Shown: positions 9,247-10,539 of the stretch, one piece after another
How positions within the stretch are numbered: the stretch's first letter is position 1
Layout: every line of letters starts with the position of its first letter
Assembly (NCBI GenBank): GCA_900753685.1
Contig: CAAEAB010000060.1
Location: 1 to 10,539, forward strand
Reading direction: 5' to 3'
DNA length: 10,539 nucleotides
From: Lachnospiraceae bacterium
Lineage (GTDB): Bacteria > Bacillota > Clostridia > Lachnospirales > Lachnospiraceae
Notes under the pieces: generated by a model
What the model saw: the letters and a program-made list of their open reading frames with translations, nothing else
The model's database searches: none
Told to the model about the DNA's origin: nothing
Translations under genes and position numbers: made by a program

Positions 9247-10539
9247 ATGGAAAAAACAATGGAAAAGATTGTGGCTTTGGCAAAAGCCAGAGGCTTTGTA
9301 TATCCGGGTTCAGAAATTTATGGCGGCCTTGCCAATACTTGGGATTATGGCAATCTCGGCGTAGAATTAAAAAATAATGTAAAACGTGCATGGTGGCAAA
9401 AATTTATCCAGGAAAATCCATACAATGTGGGCGTGGATTGTGCGATTCTCATGAATCCTCAGACGTGGGTGGCTTCCGGTCATCTTGGCGGTTTTTCCGA
9501 TCCATTGATGGATTGTAAAGAATGCCATGAGCGTTTTCGTGCCGACAAGATTATTGAGGATTTCAGCGCAGAAAAAGGGATTGAGCTTAAAAGCTCTGTA
9601 GACGGCTGGTCTAATGAAGAAATGCAGGATTTTATCGCAGAACATAAAATTCCATGTCCAACTTGCGGCGCTCATAATTTTACAGAAATCCGTCAGTTTA
9701 ATCTGATGTTTAAAACCTTCCAGGGTGTCACTGAGGATGCAAAAAATACGGTTTATTTGCGGCCGGAAACAGCTCAGGGTATTTTTGTAAACTTTAAAAA
9801 TGTCCAGAGAACATCCCGTAAAAAAATTCCTTTCGGCATCGGACAGATCGGTAAATCTTTCAGAAATGAGATTACACCGGGGAATTTCACCTTCCGTACG
9901 CGTGAGTTTGAGCAGATGGAGTTGGAATTTTTCTGTGAACCAGATACGGATTTGGAATGGTTTGCATACTGGAAAGAATTCTGTATTAACTGGTTGAAAG
10001 CTCTTGGTATGAAGGATGAAGAAATGCGCGTCCGAGACCATGATAAAGAAGAATTATCCTTCTATAGTAAGGCAACTTCCGACATTGAATTCCTCTTTCC
10101 ATTCGGATGGGGCGAACTGTGGGGCATTGCTGACAGAACGGATTATGATTTGACGCAGCATCAGAATGTGTCGAATGTGGATTTGACTTATTTCGATGAT
10201 CAGAAGAAAGAAAAATATATTCCATATGTTATTGAACCGTCTCTGGGGGCTGACCGCGTTGTTTTGGCTTTCCTGTGCGGCGCTTATGATGAAGAGGAGC
10301 TGGAAGGCGGAGATGTGCGTACCGTTCTTCATTTCCATCCGGCGCTGGCTCCAGTGAAGGTGGGCGTCCTGCCATTATCCAAGAAATTGAATGAGGGCGC
10401 TGAGAAGGTATTTGACATGCTCAGCAAAAAATATAACTGCGAGTATGACGACAGGGGTAATATTGGTAAGCGCTATCGCCGTCAGGATGAGATTGGTACA
10501 CCGTACTGTGTTACCTATGATTTTGAATCGGAAGAGGAT
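9247..10539 (+). CDS. glyS: Glycyl-tRNA synthetase, single-chain alpha2 type (3' truncated by window edge)
   Basis: This class II synthetase attaches glycine to tRNA-Gly as a homodimer in the cytoplasm. The frame is open for 431 codons to the last base, of a family length near 460, so only the end is missing. It begins [35 protein letters not shown], the hallmark of the homodimeric form and not of separate GlyQ and GlyS chains. Four cysteines in two pairs (C90/C93 in DCKEC and C137/C140 in CPTCG) look like the zinc site seen in some bacterial members. [11 protein letters not shown] and [21 protein letters not shown] (motif 2, from Phe205) form the active site, and [13 protein letters not shown] with Arg337 is motif 3. 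The anticodon-binding domain begins near residue 364 ([14 protein letters not shown]). It has its own promoter after recO. The gene is called glyS or glyQS in different genomes. Confidence 0.97.
   Translation, partial: MEKTMEKIVALAKARGFVYPGSEIYGGLANTWDYGNLGVELKNNVKRAWWQKFIQENPYNVGVDCAILMNPQTWVASGHLGGFSDPLMDCKECHERFRADKIIEDFSAEKGIELKSSVDGWSNEEMQDFIAEHKIPCPTCGAHNFTEIRQFNLMFKTFQGVTEDAKNTVYLRPETAQGIFVNFKNVQRTSRKKIPFGIGQIGKSFRNEITPGNFTFRTREFEQMELEFFCEPDTDLEWFAYWKEFCINWLKALGMKDEEMRVRDHDKEELSFYSKATSDIEFLFPFGWGELWGIADRTDYDLTQHQNVSNVDLTYFDDQKKEKYIPYVIEPSLGADRVVLAFLCGAYDEEELEGGDVRTVLHFHPALAPVKVGVLPLSKKLNEGAEKVFDMLSKKYNCEYDDRGNIGKRYRRQDEIGTPYCVTYDFESEED

Noticed and set aside
9367..10041. 224-codon open frame on the - strand
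   Set aside because: It lies entirely within the glycyl-tRNA synthetase gene, which is clearly real on the + strand; the antisense translation shows no family motif.

Overview
The window looks like a chromosomal housekeeping segment of a Gram-positive Clostridia-type bacterium, probably a member of the Lachnospiraceae. The grounds are moderate GC content, strong GGAGG-type ribosome binding sites, sigma-A-type promoters with 17-base spacers, U-tailed hairpin terminators, the adjacency of groESL and guaB, and the era-recO-glycyl-tRNA synthetase order. The family assignment is inferred from protein character, not from a search. All eight genes lie on the + strand. No mobile element, CRISPR array, rRNA, tRNA or phage block is visible.

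Layout. (1) 1-1950: the 3' end of groES, complete groEL, and a strong intrinsic terminator, together forming the distal part of a groESL chaperonin operon whose promoter lies outside the window. (2) 2017-3610: guaB (IMP dehydrogenase) as a single-gene unit with a near-consensus promoter and its own terminator. (3) 3628-4370: a membrane-anchored amidase of the T7-lysozyme/PGRP type, with a plausible own promoter. (4) 4462-9142: a large M16C (presequence-protease-like) metallopeptidase, era and recO, closely spaced (17 and 8 bases between genes) and probably co-transcribed. (5) 9181-10539: a promoter and the first 431 codons of a single-chain (alpha2-type) glycyl-tRNA synthetase, running off the right edge.

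How the genes work together: mostly they do not form one pathway. GroES and GroEL fold proteins, GuaB commits IMP to guanine nucleotides, Era is a ribosome-assembly GTPase that consumes GTP, RecO mediates RecA loading in recombinational repair, and GlyRS charges tRNA-Gly. The amidase probably remodels peptidoglycan outside the membrane, and the M16C enzyme probably degrades peptides in the cytoplasm.

I looked for an undescribed system and found none. The points worth a second look are small: a start-site correction for guaB, an amidase with an uncertain non-ATG start and an apparently substituted catalytic tyrosine, a Cys in place of Ser in the Era G5 loop, absence of any riboswitch or T-box before guaB and the glycyl-tRNA synthetase gene, an A+T-rich inverted repeat upstream of the guaB promoter, and alternative small hairpins after the amidase gene. 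All get modest interest scores.
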